Shown in pieces: positions 53,582 through 63,727 of a stretch of DNA of 64,000 bases; position 1 is the stretch's first letter; each line of letters opens with the position of its first letter. A program made the translations under genes and the position numbers. The notes under the pieces are model-generated. The model saw only the letters and a list, made by a program, of their open reading frames with translations, was not told where the DNA came from and made no database searches. The stretch lies in assembly GCA_028288485.1 (NCBI GenBank), contig JAQBNO010000120.1:1-64000 (forward strand), in the 5' to 3' direction. The DNA is from Segetibacter sp. (GTDB taxonomy: Bacteria; Bacteroidota; Bacteroidia; Chitinophagales; Chitinophagaceae).

Positions 53582-54787
53582 CTATGAATATTTCAAGCTA
53601 TTCGTGATGTAATTTTCCTTCACAAAAGTTAATGAAGTATAAAGAGAAATAAAAAAGATAACATTAAAAGGAAATATTGAAAACATCGGTAAGAAAGCAC
53701 TTTGAATTAAAAAAAGTATCAGGTAGATCTCAATATAGGTCTTATTCTTTCTAAGTATTAGCTTCAATAATAAAAGTAGAAAAATTAGAAGGAAGAAAAT
53801 TGAAAAGGGTGCATAGTTATAAAAAAAAGAGATATACCACGATTCATTGAAAATAAATGGTCGGTTAAAATATGGAAAAAAATAGAAGCTTTTACCGTGT
53901 GTCTGGAAATGCTGATTTAAGGAGCCACTTTTTAGTTCATAAATATCTAAAATATAAGTTTTTATCTCCTCGAAATAAAAACTAATTAAAAAAAGCGAAC
54001 CTATAAAACCAACAATTATAAAGCGTATAAAGGTTTTCTTAAGTTTAAGGCCTTGAAAGCCCCACAGCAATATCACAACAAGATATAAAAGATAGGCAGT
54101 GTAAGATACAGTAAAGAAAATACACACCGATAATAGTAAAAAGATTAACCATTTTCTTTTATTAAGGGAAATAAAACATAAGAAATTAGAAAAAAAACCG
54201 AAGCCATTAGGATCATCCCACAACCCTCCAAATCTTACTAAACTACCCTCATAGCCTAAAGCGGGTAATCGACCAAAAATATAAAAATTAAAGATAACTA
54301 TGGCGTTGGTTACAATTACAGCATAAGAAACAGGCAGGAAGTAATTATCATAAAACTTACTTATTTCTATTTTTTCATCTACCGAAAGAAAGATCAAGGG
54401 GAAAAGAATTATCGCCCAAATTATTGCCTCTAATTCATCTATTTTAAAATCAAACTTCATATAATTCAGAAGATTCACCATGATTATCCAAAAACAGAAT
54501 GAAAGAATTACAGTTAATGCGGTTCTATTAAAATTTCGTTTCCATTTAAACGAAAAGTGAAGAACAGATATTAAGAAACCCAGTATTACATATTTTAACA
54601 CTTTCCATGTTAAAGGAGTATTGGTATAGGTTGGAGAGGTATTTTCATCGTTGTATTTAAAGATATACCTGTGAAAATTGTATACAAGAAGTATAAAATT
54701 TATTATTACAAAGGTCCTCCAGAAAAAAGAGGATTTGCTTCTTACTACTTTCATAACATTTGAGTGCAAGGTATCAACGGTTAACAA
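53582..54787 (-). CDS. Putative O-antigen polymerase (Wzy-like) membrane protein
   Basis: 401 residues, strongly hydrophobic with 10-12 helices and a larger extracytoplasmic loop around residues 275-325 (GSLNQHFQTHGKSFYFFPYFN), as in Wzy polymerases. GSLVRFGGLWDDPNGFGFFSNF near 180-200 resembles the conserved region of the O-antigen ligase/polymerase family (loop arginine, DPN). It probably links repeat units in the periplasm. It lies among glycosyltransferases, with a 16-bp gap from the upstream gene. Confidence 0.65.
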   Translation of the reverse strand: MLTVDTLHSNVMKVVRSKSSFFWRTFVIINFILLVYNFHRYIFKYNDENTSPTYTNTPLTWKVLKYVILGFLISVLHFSFKWKRNFNRTALTVILSFCFWIIMVNLLNYMKFDFKIDELEAIIWAIILFPLIFLSVDEKIEISKFYDNYFLPVSYAVIVTNAIVIFNFYIFGRLPALGYEGSLVRFGGLWDDPNGFGFFSNFLCFISLNKRKWLIFLLLSVCIFFTVSYTAYLLYLVVILLWGFQGLKLKKTFIRFIIVGFIGSLFLISFYFEEIKTYILDIYELKSGSLNQHFQTHGKSFYFFPYFNRPFIFNESWYISFFYNYAPFSIFFLLIFLLLLLKLILRKNKTYIEIYLILFLIQSAFLPMFSIFPFNVIFFISLYTSLTFVKENYITNSLKYS

Positions 54788-54803
54788 GAACTTAAGAACT
54801 TGC

Positions 54804-56084
54804 CTACTTCTGATTTTCGTTTTTAAAGGTATAGCTGTTCCTAAACCTGGAAATAAGAAAGATTTGATTTTCCGGCCTGAAATATCGCTGGCAAAACTTT
54901 AATAACAAGGAATAATTATCAAAGCCAAGTATTTTCTTTACAGTTAACATTAGAAAATTTAACAGCTTTATTTTACTAGAGAAACTTTCATAATTCCTGT
55001 TATTTAACTTATCAATATTCGTCGAGCTCTTCGAGATAAGGTCGTGCTTTTTTAATGTAGCATAGAAAGAGCTATTGTTGACTTCAAAAGGATGTTCAAA
55101 GATTACACCTTCCTCCAGCGCTCTTCTGAATAATCTTCTTTGAAAATTAGTGATAATAGCTCCGTTCCTAAATCTACCAAAACCATAAGGTAATTTGATA
55201 AATTTATCGAAGCCGTTGCTTTTTAGTAATTTCTTATACGAATCAAAAAATTCTTTCAATTCCGGAAAATCTTCCATGGTATATTCAGGATGATTTTTAT
55301 GAATAACCGATTGACAATTATTAATATCAAAGCCGGCAAAATGGAAAAAGGTTAATGAAGTAACTTGTTGATCAAACCTATTTTCTACTTTCCAATCGCC
55401 TTCTACCGAGCCGGTCAGTCTTCGTTCATGTAAATTCCAGAACGCCATGTTTCTGCCTATATCCCTGGAGATATTCAACGATTCGCCAAAGAAACTTGGT
55501 GCCAGGTCTATCCATTTTTGGTCGGTATGTAAAGCTTCAATTTTATCCTGGTAACACTGGCTATACAAACGGCTCTTCCACCATTCTACAAACTTTCTAC
55601 CCGCGATAGTATTAGCTACTGCAATAAAACCCAAATTAAATGTTCCAACGTGAAGTAATAGAGATTCTGTAATAGTTCCGGAATAAGCAGTTTCAGGTGT
55701 AATAAAATGTGGAGTTACAATAATACTTGCATTTTCCAGTTCATCGTAGATATTTTGGAGAGAAGAAAATACACAGATGTCGGGATCAAAATAAATCACC
55801 TTTTCATATCCTTTCTTGAATAAAAAATCGATATAGTAAGGCTTGACCGCAGTACAAAATTCTGTCACATTGTATTTAAAGGCCATTACATTAATGTCCT
55901 CAATATCTAAAACATCTAAAGTGTGTATTTTAAAAGGCTGCTCATCCAAATGGTCTAACCCTTCGACATCATCTGCTAATAAAATTGAGTAAGAAACGCC
56001 AGGACAGTTTTTTTTAATTGTTTGACCTAAAGCAAAAGCAAGCGGCAGGTAGTTTTTAGCGACTATCGAGAATACGGTGTTCAT
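54804..56084 (-). CDS. Glycosyltransferase with DPD motif (family-8-like)
   Basis: 426 residues. MNTVFSIVAKNYLPLAFALGQTIKKNCPG opens a GT-A fold; YFDPDICVF at 98-106 supplies the DxD metal site. FNLGFIAVANT and HTDQKWIDLAP follow the family-8-like layout of small-sugar transferases. An extra ~130-residue C-terminal part is unassigned. Confidence 0.75.
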   Translation of the reverse strand: MNTVFSIVAKNYLPLAFALGQTIKKNCPGVSYSILLADDVEGLDHLDEQPFKIHTLDVLDIEDINVMAFKYNVTEFCTAVKPYYIDFLFKKGYEKVIYFDPDICVFSSLQNIYDELENASIIVTPHFITPETAYSGTITESLLLHVGTFNLGFIAVANTIAGRKFVEWWKSRLYSQCYQDKIEALHTDQKWIDLAPSFFGESLNISRDIGRNMAFWNLHERRLTGSVEGDWKVENRFDQQVTSLTFFHFAGFDINNCQSVIHKNHPEYTMEDFPELKEFFDSYKKLLKSNGFDKFIKLPYGFGRFRNGAIITNFQRRLFRRALEEGVIFEHPFEVNNSSFYATLKKHDLISKSSTNIDKLNNRNYESFSSKIKLLNFLMLTVKKILGFDNYSLLLKFCQRYFRPENQIFLISRFRNSYTFKNENQK

Positions 56085-56219
56085 CGTTGAATAATGTTTT
56101 GTTTTCTACCGGTAATTTTTAATTTTCAAAACTATTGGCAGGACCAGGATAAATTCTATATGTACATTTACAGTCTACAAACCCTTTAACCGGAACAACA
56201 AATATTGAATTGATACAAA

Positions 56220-56864
56220 TTAATTCCCTAAAGTTTTTATTAGCTTAGCTGGGATCCCTCCTATTACTGAGTTACGTGGAAATGTTTTTGTGACGACGGC
56301 GTTTGCTCCAATAATTGAATTCTCGCCAATAGTTACCCCAGGCATAATTGCGACCCCTTCACCAATCCAAACATTATCCTCAATCACTACCGGACCTTTA
56401 GAAAACACTTTTCTCTTTGAAGGCGGAAGTTTAATTGATTCAGCATCAATCCCCCCGTGATAATGATCAGTAATAAACACTTTGCTTGCAATTAAAACAT
56501 TATTGCCGATTACAATCTTATTAATACAACCTATATGACAATCAAAATTTATACTTACATTATCGCCGATAATTAATTCAGGGGTAAAAGAATAAGTTAA
56601 ATGTTCATCATAAGCTTCAATTTGTAAATTAGAAAAAGACGAAAAATTATTGCCGACACAGATATGCTTTAAACCCCTATATTTTAAAGGATAAGATATA
56701 TTGAAGTTTTTGCCATAACTTTTCAAAGAAGCTTTGATCCAACCAGAATAAAAACAATTGAAAAAGCTCCTGATAATAAATGAGATACCTTTCGGAAATA
56801 TAAAGGAGGATAAATAGCCAATTAAGTTAAAAAATGTCTTAACGTTTTCGTATGCCTTCCTCAT
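56220..56864 (-). CDS. Left-handed beta-helix acyltransferase (maltose O-acetyltransferase-like)
   Basis: 214 residues. Hexapeptide repeats fill the second half: IGDNVSINFDCHIGC, VIGNNVLIASKVFITDHYHGG and VIEDNVWIGEGVAIMPGVTIGENSIIGANAVVTKTFP, then GGIPAKLIK. The catalytic His is in the DHYHGG block. It acetylates a sugar hydroxyl with acetyl-CoA. Its ATG overlaps the upstream gene's stop (ATGA). Confidence 0.88.
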   Translation of the reverse strand: MRKAYENVKTFFNLIGYLSSFIFPKGISFIIRSFFNCFYSGWIKASLKSYGKNFNISYPLKYRGLKHICVGNNFSSFSNLQIEAYDEHLTYSFTPELIIGDNVSINFDCHIGCINKIVIGNNVLIASKVFITDHYHGGIDAESIKLPPSKRKVFSKGPVVIEDNVWIGEGVAIMPGVTIGENSIIGANAVVTKTFPRNSVIGGIPAKLIKTLGN

Positions 56865-57697
56865 TTACTTTTTATATTTATATAACTGAACATAAAGTAA
56901 CGTCTAATGTAACTGGCTAACTTTATAAATAAATAGATTTTATTCCTGCCTTTAAAATACCGTAGATTATTGAAATAAGACTTAATTATAGAAGAGACAA
57001 TTCGTTTTTTATTCGACGGATGTCTGCATGTATTTAAATCATGAACTCTATAAAGAGCAACAGGTTCATCTACAAAAATCAATAATTCTCTCCCAATAAC
57101 TTGTAAATAAAAATTTAAATCCTCTGCTAAAAGATTGGTAGGGTAACTACCAATTAAATTATATAAGCTCTTCTTAACTAAAATTACCGGTCCTGGTATT
57201 GACCATTCATTTATAACGCTATATTTTAATCCTTCTACGGTTAAATAGTTACTTTTTTTACCAAAATATAAGTCTTCTATAGCACTTTGCATTATTACTT
57301 CACCTTCAGTGTTTATCACTTTTGCATCCCCTATTACTACTAATTTATCCGGATTCTGCAAAAGTACAGCTATCCTCTTTTCTATGCTATCAGTTATTAA
57401 CAAATCATCACTAGCTAATAAACAAAGAAATTCTCCTGCAGCCAATTCGATTAATTCATTAAGAGTAGTAGCAAGCCCCTTATTTTCGCGGGTGAATGCT
57501 CTAACTTTTATTAAATGACTATTCTTACTTGCCCAAATTTTAATTTTCTCATAGGAACCGTCTGTTGATCCATCGTCAATTATTACTATTTCTTTATTCG
57601 AATAACTATTATCAACAACACTGTTTAATGCCTGGTCAACATACTTTTCATGATTATAGCAAGGAATTAATACCGATACTAAGGGAAATTCGATCAT
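56861..57697 (-). CDS. Family-2 glycosyltransferase
   Basis: 278 residues. LVSVLIPCYNHEKYVDQALNSV, IDDGSTDGS at 40-48, KGLATTLNELI, and LASDD near 92-96. PTNLLAEDLNFYLQVIGR holds the ED acidic pair. Translationally coupled to the acyltransferase, which may decorate the sugar that this enzyme adds. Confidence 0.9.
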   Translation of the reverse strand: MIEFPLVSVLIPCYNHEKYVDQALNSVVDNSYSNKEIVIIDDGSTDGSYEKIKIWASKNSHLIKVRAFTRENKGLATTLNELIELAAGEFLCLLASDDLLITDSIEKRIAVLLQNPDKLVVIGDAKVINTEGEVIMQSAIEDLYFGKKSNYLTVEGLKYSVINEWSIPGPVILVKKSLYNLIGSYPTNLLAEDLNFYLQVIGRELLIFVDEPVALYRVHDLNTCRHPSNKKRIVSSIIKSYFNNLRYFKGRNKIYLFIKLASYIRRYFMFSYINIKSK

Positions 57698-57966
57698 ACT
57701 TATTAAGGGATGGTTTTCTAAGAAAAGTATAAAAATATTAGAAGCGAATGTTATGAATCTTGCGACAGTTTTTTACTTATTTAAACTGACTACTTCGATT
57801 GATCTTAATCCTCCTTCTTATTGTAGCATTTTCGGGTTGTATAGAACTATTAGTGACTTCAAGCTATTTCTTCAATTACATATGTTAATCTAAACCGGCG
57901 GTAAAACTATTCGAGGCGACAAATGGAAGTGTGAATTAATTACATTTATAAATTGTCAAATTATCT

Positions 57967-59430
57967 TCATTTTGCGACACTTTTACGAAAATTGAGGAAA
58001 CTAGAAGCAATATTTATTACTTCATTTACCTCTTGTATTTTTAACAACATCGAAAATAGAATATATGCGAGTATACCTGTTAGGCCGCCAAAAATTAGCT
58101 GGGGCAATGGAAAATCGATAAATGACATAACAAAATACACTAATGCCGCCATCATTGCGGTTGCAATAGCTTTTGGAGCCATAACTTTCATTTGTTCTGT
58201 GGCGCCGAAAGAAAACAATTTTCCTGGCATATAAGCATTAACAAAATAGGCTAAAAAAGAAGTAACAACATGACCTATAACAACAGCCTTAATGCCTAAG
58301 GGAATTGTAATAATCAAAGCGATAATCGCCATTGGCAACTTGGATAAGTCCACTTTAAGAAAAAGGTCAGATCTCCCGATAGCATTTAAAATATTCAGGT
58401 TCAAAACACTTATGGGAAAAATGATGCGCGCAAAACAAAGCCAGTGTAATAAAGGCACGGTAGGCAACCACTTATCCGAAAGAAAAAAACGTACCAGCGG
58501 ATCGGCAAGTAAGGCTAGCATTGTCATCACGGGAAAAATAAAGAATGAGGCCATTCCTAACATTTTCCTGTAAACAGAAACCATCCTTTTTTTGTCGTCT
58601 TTAATTGAAGCAAGTATGGGAAATGTAACTTTTTGCAGTATACTTGTAACTGTCCCTGCCGTCATTTCAGCAAACTGAAAACCCTGGGTGTAATACCCCA
58701 AGGTTTCAGCCGAGTAAACTTTTCCTATAATAACTTTATAAATATTTTGAAAAAGTGTACCAATTAATCCTACTCCCAAAATTTTAGATCCAAAGCCAAA
58801 CAGAGTCTTGAAAGAATTTTTTGAAAATTTTATTGAAGGCTTCCACCTACTTAAATACCAAAGCATCAAACAAGTAACAATGGAGCGGATAAGAGCTTGA
58901 AATACAAGAGCCCAGACTCCAAAACCTAATAAAGCTACAAAAATTGCAAAAATACCACTAACAATAACCGATATTACGTTGACCTTCGCCATTGTTTTAA
59001 AATCAACTGCAATAGTCAATCTTGTCGTTTGCACGAGAGACAACGAATTAATGACAATATTTAGACACAACACTCTAGTTAACGACACTAATTGGGGAAC
59101 TGCATAAAATTTAGCGATAAGCGGTGCGGAAAAAAAGAGAATAAGATAAATACCAGTGCTTATTGCGAAATTAAAAATAAATACAGTTGAAAAGTCAGCT
59201 TCTGTTCTATCACTCTTCTGAACAAGCGCAGTACCCATTCCACTGTCAACAATTGATTGCGAAATTGCAATAAAAATAGTCAGCATCCCAATTAAGCCAA
59301 AATCTAACGGCATTAGCATTCGGGCGAGGATGATGGTTATTGCAAACTGCCCCACCTGGATGGAAAAGCTTTCGATCGCATTCCAAAACACGCCCTTAGT
59401 AGCCTGGCTTTTTAAAGATATATTTTGCAA
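57967..59430 (-). CDS. Lipopolysaccharide/O-unit flippase (Wzx-like, MOP superfamily)
   Basis: 487 residues with 12-14 helices. SLKSQATKGVFWNAIESFSIQVGQFAITIILARMLMPLDFGLIGMLTIF is the typical N-terminus of the polysaccharide-synthesis flippase family (WzxC-like), with GTALVQKSDRTEADFSTVF next. It moves undecaprenyl-linked repeat units across the inner membrane and complements the Wzy-like gene downstream. Confidence 0.9.
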   Translation of the reverse strand: MQNISLKSQATKGVFWNAIESFSIQVGQFAITIILARMLMPLDFGLIGMLTIFIAISQSIVDSGMGTALVQKSDRTEADFSTVFIFNFAISTGIYLILFFSAPLIAKFYAVPQLVSLTRVLCLNIVINSLSLVQTTRLTIAVDFKTMAKVNVISVIVSGIFAIFVALLGFGVWALVFQALIRSIVTCLMLWYLSRWKPSIKFSKNSFKTLFGFGSKILGVGLIGTLFQNIYKVIIGKVYSAETLGYYTQGFQFAEMTAGTVTSILQKVTFPILASIKDDKKRMVSVYRKMLGMASFFIFPVMTMLALLADPLVRFFLSDKWLPTVPLLHWLCFARIIFPISVLNLNILNAIGRSDLFLKVDLSKLPMAIIALIITIPLGIKAVVIGHVVTSFLAYFVNAYMPGKLFSFGATEQMKVMAPKAIATAMMAALVYFVMSFIDFPLPQLIFGGLTGILAYILFSMLLKIQEVNEVINIASSFLNFRKSVAK

Positions 59431-59556
59431 TTATAATTTGAGAGGTTTAATTAGAAATTTATTTAACTAAAATTGAAAGCCTTTGAGTGCAACAAGACAT
59501 AAATATTTATAATAGCACGCGTTCTATAAACTGTGCTCTTAATCGCATCTGCCGTA

Positions 59557-60906
59557 CTACTTTTTTACATCAATAACTTGCCCGGAAAAACCACTCATTA
59601 ATGCCTCTAAAGCAACCTTTGATACCGAGATAGAATCGAGCAAAGTATCTTCAGGCTCAAGACCGAAATTTCTTTCCCTCATTGGAGTTTTCGTCCTCTC
59701 CGGATTAATACAGTTAATACGAATTTTAAATGGATCCCATTCCTGGGCAATCGCCTGAACAAAATTTACAACAGCCGCTTTTGTTGAGGAGTACAAGCTA
59801 TAAAACTCTCTTCCCCGGGTATAAGAACTAGAAGTAAAATGTAATAAACTGCCCTGGGATTCCTTCAGGTATGGATAACTGGCGACAGATACGTTTATCA
59901 TCCCAAAATAATTGATATTAATGATTTCATTAATAGCATCCTTATCCATACTTACCAAAGGCTCTTTTAAAAGTATTGCTGCTGAGTTTACTACATAATC
60001 GATCCTCTTATTTTCTGAAAATACATCTTCAAATGCTTTATTTACGCTATCAATATTACTGATATCAACATCGTTTAATGACCGGGAAAAGGGATATGCC
60101 TTTGCCCCATATAATCTCGAGACTTCAACAATATCTTTTCCAATTCCCGAGCTTCCTCCAAAAACTACTATTACTTTATCTTTTAACTCCTCTAAAAAAG
60201 TGGAACCATTTAGAGATATAGAACGCAGCTGGAACAACTTGTCTAAAAGAAATAAATCTTCTTTATAGGTTAACTTCATGTTGCAGTCTTCGCCGTTAAC
60301 CACGAACACTGTTTCATCGGGCAAATATTTTTTAACTATGGAACAATCGTCGGTTGTTTTTAGATCAGCGTCCTGAAGTGCCAGTTCGTAAGCTCGCTTT
60401 ATAGTCTTTAATTTAAACCCCTGAGGAGTTTGCCCCCGCATCAATGTAGATCTATCAGGAATATTTTTTATTTGATTATCTTCAACTGTAATAATAGTAT
60501 CTGCAGACGGGATAGCAACATCTACAGCATTGTAAGTTTCCAGAGCTTGTATAACGTCGTCAATGATTCTTTGGCTTATTAATGGTCGGACTGCGTCATG
60601 AAAAATTAAATTTGTCTCGTCATTGTTATAAGAGGTTATAGCTGTTAAACTCGATTTATACCTTTCATTACCCCCATTCAAAATTTTTTTTGTCTTTTTC
60701 CACTCATTCTTCAATACCATGGTTTCAACGAGGTATAAGTAGTATGGGTTGGTTACAATCACAATTTCATCAATTCCTGCATTTTGTTCAAATGCGCTTA
60801 TAGTATGCTCAATTACCATTTTTCCTGCAATTTTCAGAAATTGCTTAGGCATAGAAACACCTAATCTACTTCCACTACCACCAGCCAAAATAACAGCAAC
60901 ATTCAT
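59557..60906 (-). CDS. Bifunctional IspD-type cytidylyltransferase / short-chain reductase (CDP-ribitol synthase-like)
   Basis: 449 residues. Residues 1-~228 are an IspD/TarI-type cytidylyltransferase: ILAGGSGSRLGVSMPKQFL (6-24), IFHDAVRPLI (101-110) and the Arg/Asp-rich DRSTLMRGQTPQGF. Residues ~243-449 are an SDR: VVFGGSSGIG (247-256), NSAA and the YSSTK catalytic pair (Tyr372, Lys376). This order matches Bcs1-type enzymes, which reduce ribulose-5-phosphate and load it with CTP to give CDP-ribitol. The neighbouring TagF-like transferase would use such a donor. A different polyol cannot be excluded. Confidence 0.85.
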   Translation of the reverse strand: MNVAVILAGGSGSRLGVSMPKQFLKIAGKMVIEHTISAFEQNAGIDEIVIVTNPYYLYLVETMVLKNEWKKTKKILNGGNERYKSSLTAITSYNNDETNLIFHDAVRPLISQRIIDDVIQALETYNAVDVAIPSADTIITVEDNQIKNIPDRSTLMRGQTPQGFKLKTIKRAYELALQDADLKTTDDCSIVKKYLPDETVFVVNGEDCNMKLTYKEDLFLLDKLFQLRSISLNGSTFLEELKDKVIVVFGGSSGIGKDIVEVSRLYGAKAYPFSRSLNDVDISNIDSVNKAFEDVFSENKRIDYVVNSAAILLKEPLVSMDKDAINEIININYFGMINVSVASYPYLKESQGSLLHFTSSSYTRGREFYSLYSSTKAAVVNFVQAIAQEWDPFKIRINCINPERTKTPMRERNFGLEPEDTLLDSISVSKVALEALMSGFSGQVIDVKK

Positions 60907-61333
60907 AAATAAGAATAATTATACATTTAAAAATTCACTCCTGATAAACTGGCAACCAGTAAACCTTAGAATTTACTTCCTGAAAAAAAATCTTTTCTCG
61001 AATTATTTTTTCAGGTAATCCCCGCCGGGGAAAAAACAAGACCAATTTGTAATATCCAGTTCTGCACCTTCAACACCTCCTTCCCGTTGATGTTTTGAAT
61101 ACTGCTTTCAATAATTTTAACCAATCAGGGAATCATCTATCTATGCTTTATCTAGTTCTCAAGAATTCTTTCTCCGCGTCGGTGCATCACGCTTTAAAAA
61201 AATCTGCAGCATAGTAAAAACGTAAGTTGAACTAGATAATGAAGAAAAAAAATGAAATAGCCGTAAGTAGAAGGTGTTAACCGGATTTGATCATCTGTGT
61301 AGCACTCCTGGTAGATACAAGGACTGTTTATTT
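60907..61333. other. 427-bp spacer between the TagF-like and synthase genes
   Basis: No gene seen. A GC palindrome CCCCGCCGGGG lies at 61019-61029. The rest is AT-rich and featureless, and may hold the promoter of the synthase gene. Confidence 0.4.
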
Positions 61334-62614
61334 TTATACGACTGACGTTAAATAGTCAAAAATGTTTTCTGATGCTGTTTTATTGTTTGGCGGGTATGCT
61401 ATTTCCTGTAAAAATTTGTTTCTGGCCGAATACATTGGATCTTTATTAGCTATTACAACATTGTCAATAAAAGATATAACTTCATCTTTTGTTCTACTAT
61501 GGTAATGAACACTCAATGCTTGGTCGCCATATCTATTCCAACCTTTCATTACATGTTCATTACTAATCATAAATAGGCTGGGGTGCCCGGTCATGATATA
61601 CTCAGTAATAAAAGAACCAGAATCATGTATCAGCGCATCAGAAGTAAGAAATAAGTCAGCATATTCTCCTTCTTCCAATTGTCCATTACTTAATTGTGCC
61701 CATTGATTATAATATAGTTCTGTTCGTTCTTTTCCCCATCCAGCCATCTTATATAATTTGGGTTTCACCAGAGGATGGGGTTTAAAAGCTATTTGAATTT
61801 TACCGGAGTATTTTTTTGCAATCAAAAACATGAAATCATAATAGTCAAGAAAATTGGAACATTTAGAACCTTCTTCCATTAGGTGGTGGGGGGCCCATAT
61901 AATTCTTTTGATTTCCCGATCTTTCAACTTCCAAACATCTGTTGCCATATAATTCTTATCTAAGAAAATATCACATCCTGGATACCCGGTTACAATAACA
62001 TTATCACCTTTATTGTCTGCATATTCCTCTGCTATTTCCTTATGAATAGCTGTCTCGTAAAAAGCCTTCCAAACCAGATTATGAAATGATTGATTAAATT
62101 GGTCAGCATAAGTATCCGGTGTCATAAAAGCATAGGGAACATAACAAGTTAAAGTGTCTTTCCAATTATTTATGTAGTACTTATCCTTAGTTAATTTATG
62201 AGGATTTGTAAAAAAAACAATGTCAGGTTGAATTGTTTTTTTTACATCAATCCATTTACCTGTGGCAGAATCAAAAGATTTGATAACGTTATAACCTTTT
62301 GATTTAAAACTATCGTAAGCCGCATCCATGTCGTGCTTCATTACATCCTCACCAAAAATGATATAGGGACAAACTACAACAATAGGCTTAAAACGAGGGT
62401 CATTTTCCATTAACCTGTAAACCTGTTCATACTTCCAAACCGATTGGTTGATTAGGAAAAAGGCCACTTTAATTTTATCTTTTCTTTTTACTTTTATTAA
62501 AAGTTTGGCATGTTTTCTACCAACCAGCTTAATTAAATAATGTCTATATACCTTTTTTAAATAAACCTTTAATTTTAATGGAACAAGTAATTTTAATTTT
62601 GTTTTGACACTCAT
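61334..62614 (-). CDS. CDP-glycerol/ribitol:polyol-phosphate transferase (TagF-like)
   Basis: 426 residues. The catalytic half shows TGYPGCDIFLD, IWAPHHLMEEGSKCSNFLDYYDFMF, QIAFKPHPLVKPKLY, and DALIHDSGSFITEYIMTGHPSLF. These are the conserved blocks of the CDP-glycerol glycerophosphotransferase family (two His-containing motifs plus the HDSGSFITEY loop). Family members polymerise or add polyol-phosphate in teichoic acids and in some Gram-negative capsules. The N-terminal 50 residues are basic, suggesting membrane contact. It lies 9 bp after the aminotransferase gene. Confidence 0.85.
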   Translation of the reverse strand: MSVKTKLKLLVPLKLKVYLKKVYRHYLIKLVGRKHAKLLIKVKRKDKIKVAFFLINQSVWKYEQVYRLMENDPRFKPIVVVCPYIIFGEDVMKHDMDAAYDSFKSKGYNVIKSFDSATGKWIDVKKTIQPDIVFFTNPHKLTKDKYYINNWKDTLTCYVPYAFMTPDTYADQFNQSFHNLVWKAFYETAIHKEIAEEYADNKGDNVIVTGYPGCDIFLDKNYMATDVWKLKDREIKRIIWAPHHLMEEGSKCSNFLDYYDFMFLIAKKYSGKIQIAFKPHPLVKPKLYKMAGWGKERTELYYNQWAQLSNGQLEEGEYADLFLTSDALIHDSGSFITEYIMTGHPSLFMISNEHVMKGWNRYGDQALSVHYHSRTKDEVISFIDNVVIANKDPMYSARNKFLQEIAYPPNNKTASENIFDYLTSVV

Positions 62615-62623
62615 ATCTTACAT

Positions 62624-63727
62624 TCAGAACTTGAAATTTTCAATGACTTTACTTATTGTATCTACTTGGTCCTGAGCCATACCCGGCCAAATGGGTAAAC
62701 TTAAGCAGGTGTCAGCAATTTCTTCAGCAATTGGAAAGCTTCCTTTTTTAAACCCCAAATTTTTATACGCATCCTGCAGATGTGGGGGAATGGGATAGTG
62801 AATTAAAGAACCAATACCATTATCTGAAAGGTATTTCTGCAATTGATCGCGCTGTTTTGTTCTTATTACATACAGATGGTACACGTGAGTTGCTCCTTCA
62901 GAAACTTCCGGCAATACCAGGTCACCAATACCGTTTAGCGCCAGATTATACCAGGAAGCAATTTGTTGCCGCTGCTTGGTCCATTCTCGCAAATGTTTGA
63001 GCTTCACAGTAAGAAAAGCGGCCTGGCATTCATCAAGACGCATGTTGTACCCAATTACATCGTTATAATATTTTTTTTCCGAGCCGTAATTTCTTAACAC
63101 CCTTGCTTTATGTGCTAAATCAGGATCATTTGTAGTAATAGCGCCCGCATCGCCGAGTGCACCCAGGTTTTTACCAGGATAAAAACTTGTCCCGTTTATA
63201 TTGCCCCAACTACCGGTCAGTTTTCCTTTGAAACTTGCTGACTGCGATTGTGCGTTGTCCTCCACTACAAACAACCCATGCCTGTCTGCAATTGCCATAA
63301 TTCGATCCATTTCACATGCCTGTCCATATAAATGCACTGGAATGATTGCCTTCGTTTTCGATGTAATTACCTTTTCAATACTATTGTAATCAATATTATA
63401 TGTCTTAATGTCCGGCTCTGCGAAAACAGGAGTTGCACCAACATAAGAAACAGCTAAAACTGTAGCGATGTATGTATTTGAAGGAACAATCACTTCGTCT
63501 CCGGGTCCAATATTTAATGTTCGCAAGGCTATATGTAATGCATCTAATCCATTGCTGACCCCTACGCTATCAGAGACATTATTGAAAGAAGCATATTCAG
63601 TTTCAAATTGCTTAACTTTTTCACCTAAAACATACCATCCTTTATCGAAAAAATCTTCGAAGGCCTGTAATATTTCACTTTTGATAATTGAATTTGTCTT
63701 TTCGAAAGAAAGAAAGGGTATATCCAT
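62624..63727 (-). CDS. DegT/DnrJ/EryC1/StrS-family sugar aminotransferase (FdtB-like)
   Basis: 367 residues. GVSNGLDALHIALR (PLP phosphate loop region, ~56-69), PSNTYIATVLAV, VVEDNAQSQSASFKGKLTGSWG and SFYPGKNLGALGDAGAI, where Lys186 is the PLP lysine. It aminates a nucleotide-linked keto sugar. With rfbA and rfbB nearby, a dTDP-keto-deoxyhexose substrate is likely, although the isomerase expected for FdtB chemistry is not in the window. First gene of this minus-strand run in view. Confidence 0.9.
   Translation of the reverse strand: MDIPFLSFEKTNSIIKSEILQAFEDFFDKGWYVLGEKVKQFETEYASFNNVSDSVGVSNGLDALHIALRTLNIGPGDEVIVPSNTYIATVLAVSYVGATPVFAEPDIKTYNIDYNSIEKVITSKTKAIIPVHLYGQACEMDRIMAIADRHGLFVVEDNAQSQSASFKGKLTGSWGNINGTSFYPGKNLGALGDAGAITTNDPDLAHKARVLRNYGSEKKYYNDVIGYNMRLDECQAAFLTVKLKHLREWTKQRQQIASWYNLALNGIGDLVLPEVSEGATHVYHLYVIRTKQRDQLQKYLSDNGIGSLIHYPIPPHLQDAYKNLGFKKGSFPIAEEIADTCLSLPIWPGMAQDQVDTISKVIENFKF

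Noticed and set aside
53348-53612. Two opposing ~60-codon frames in the spacer after the beta-helix gene
   Set aside because: No good start codon, no recognisable family, and they overlap each other; neither can be preferred.
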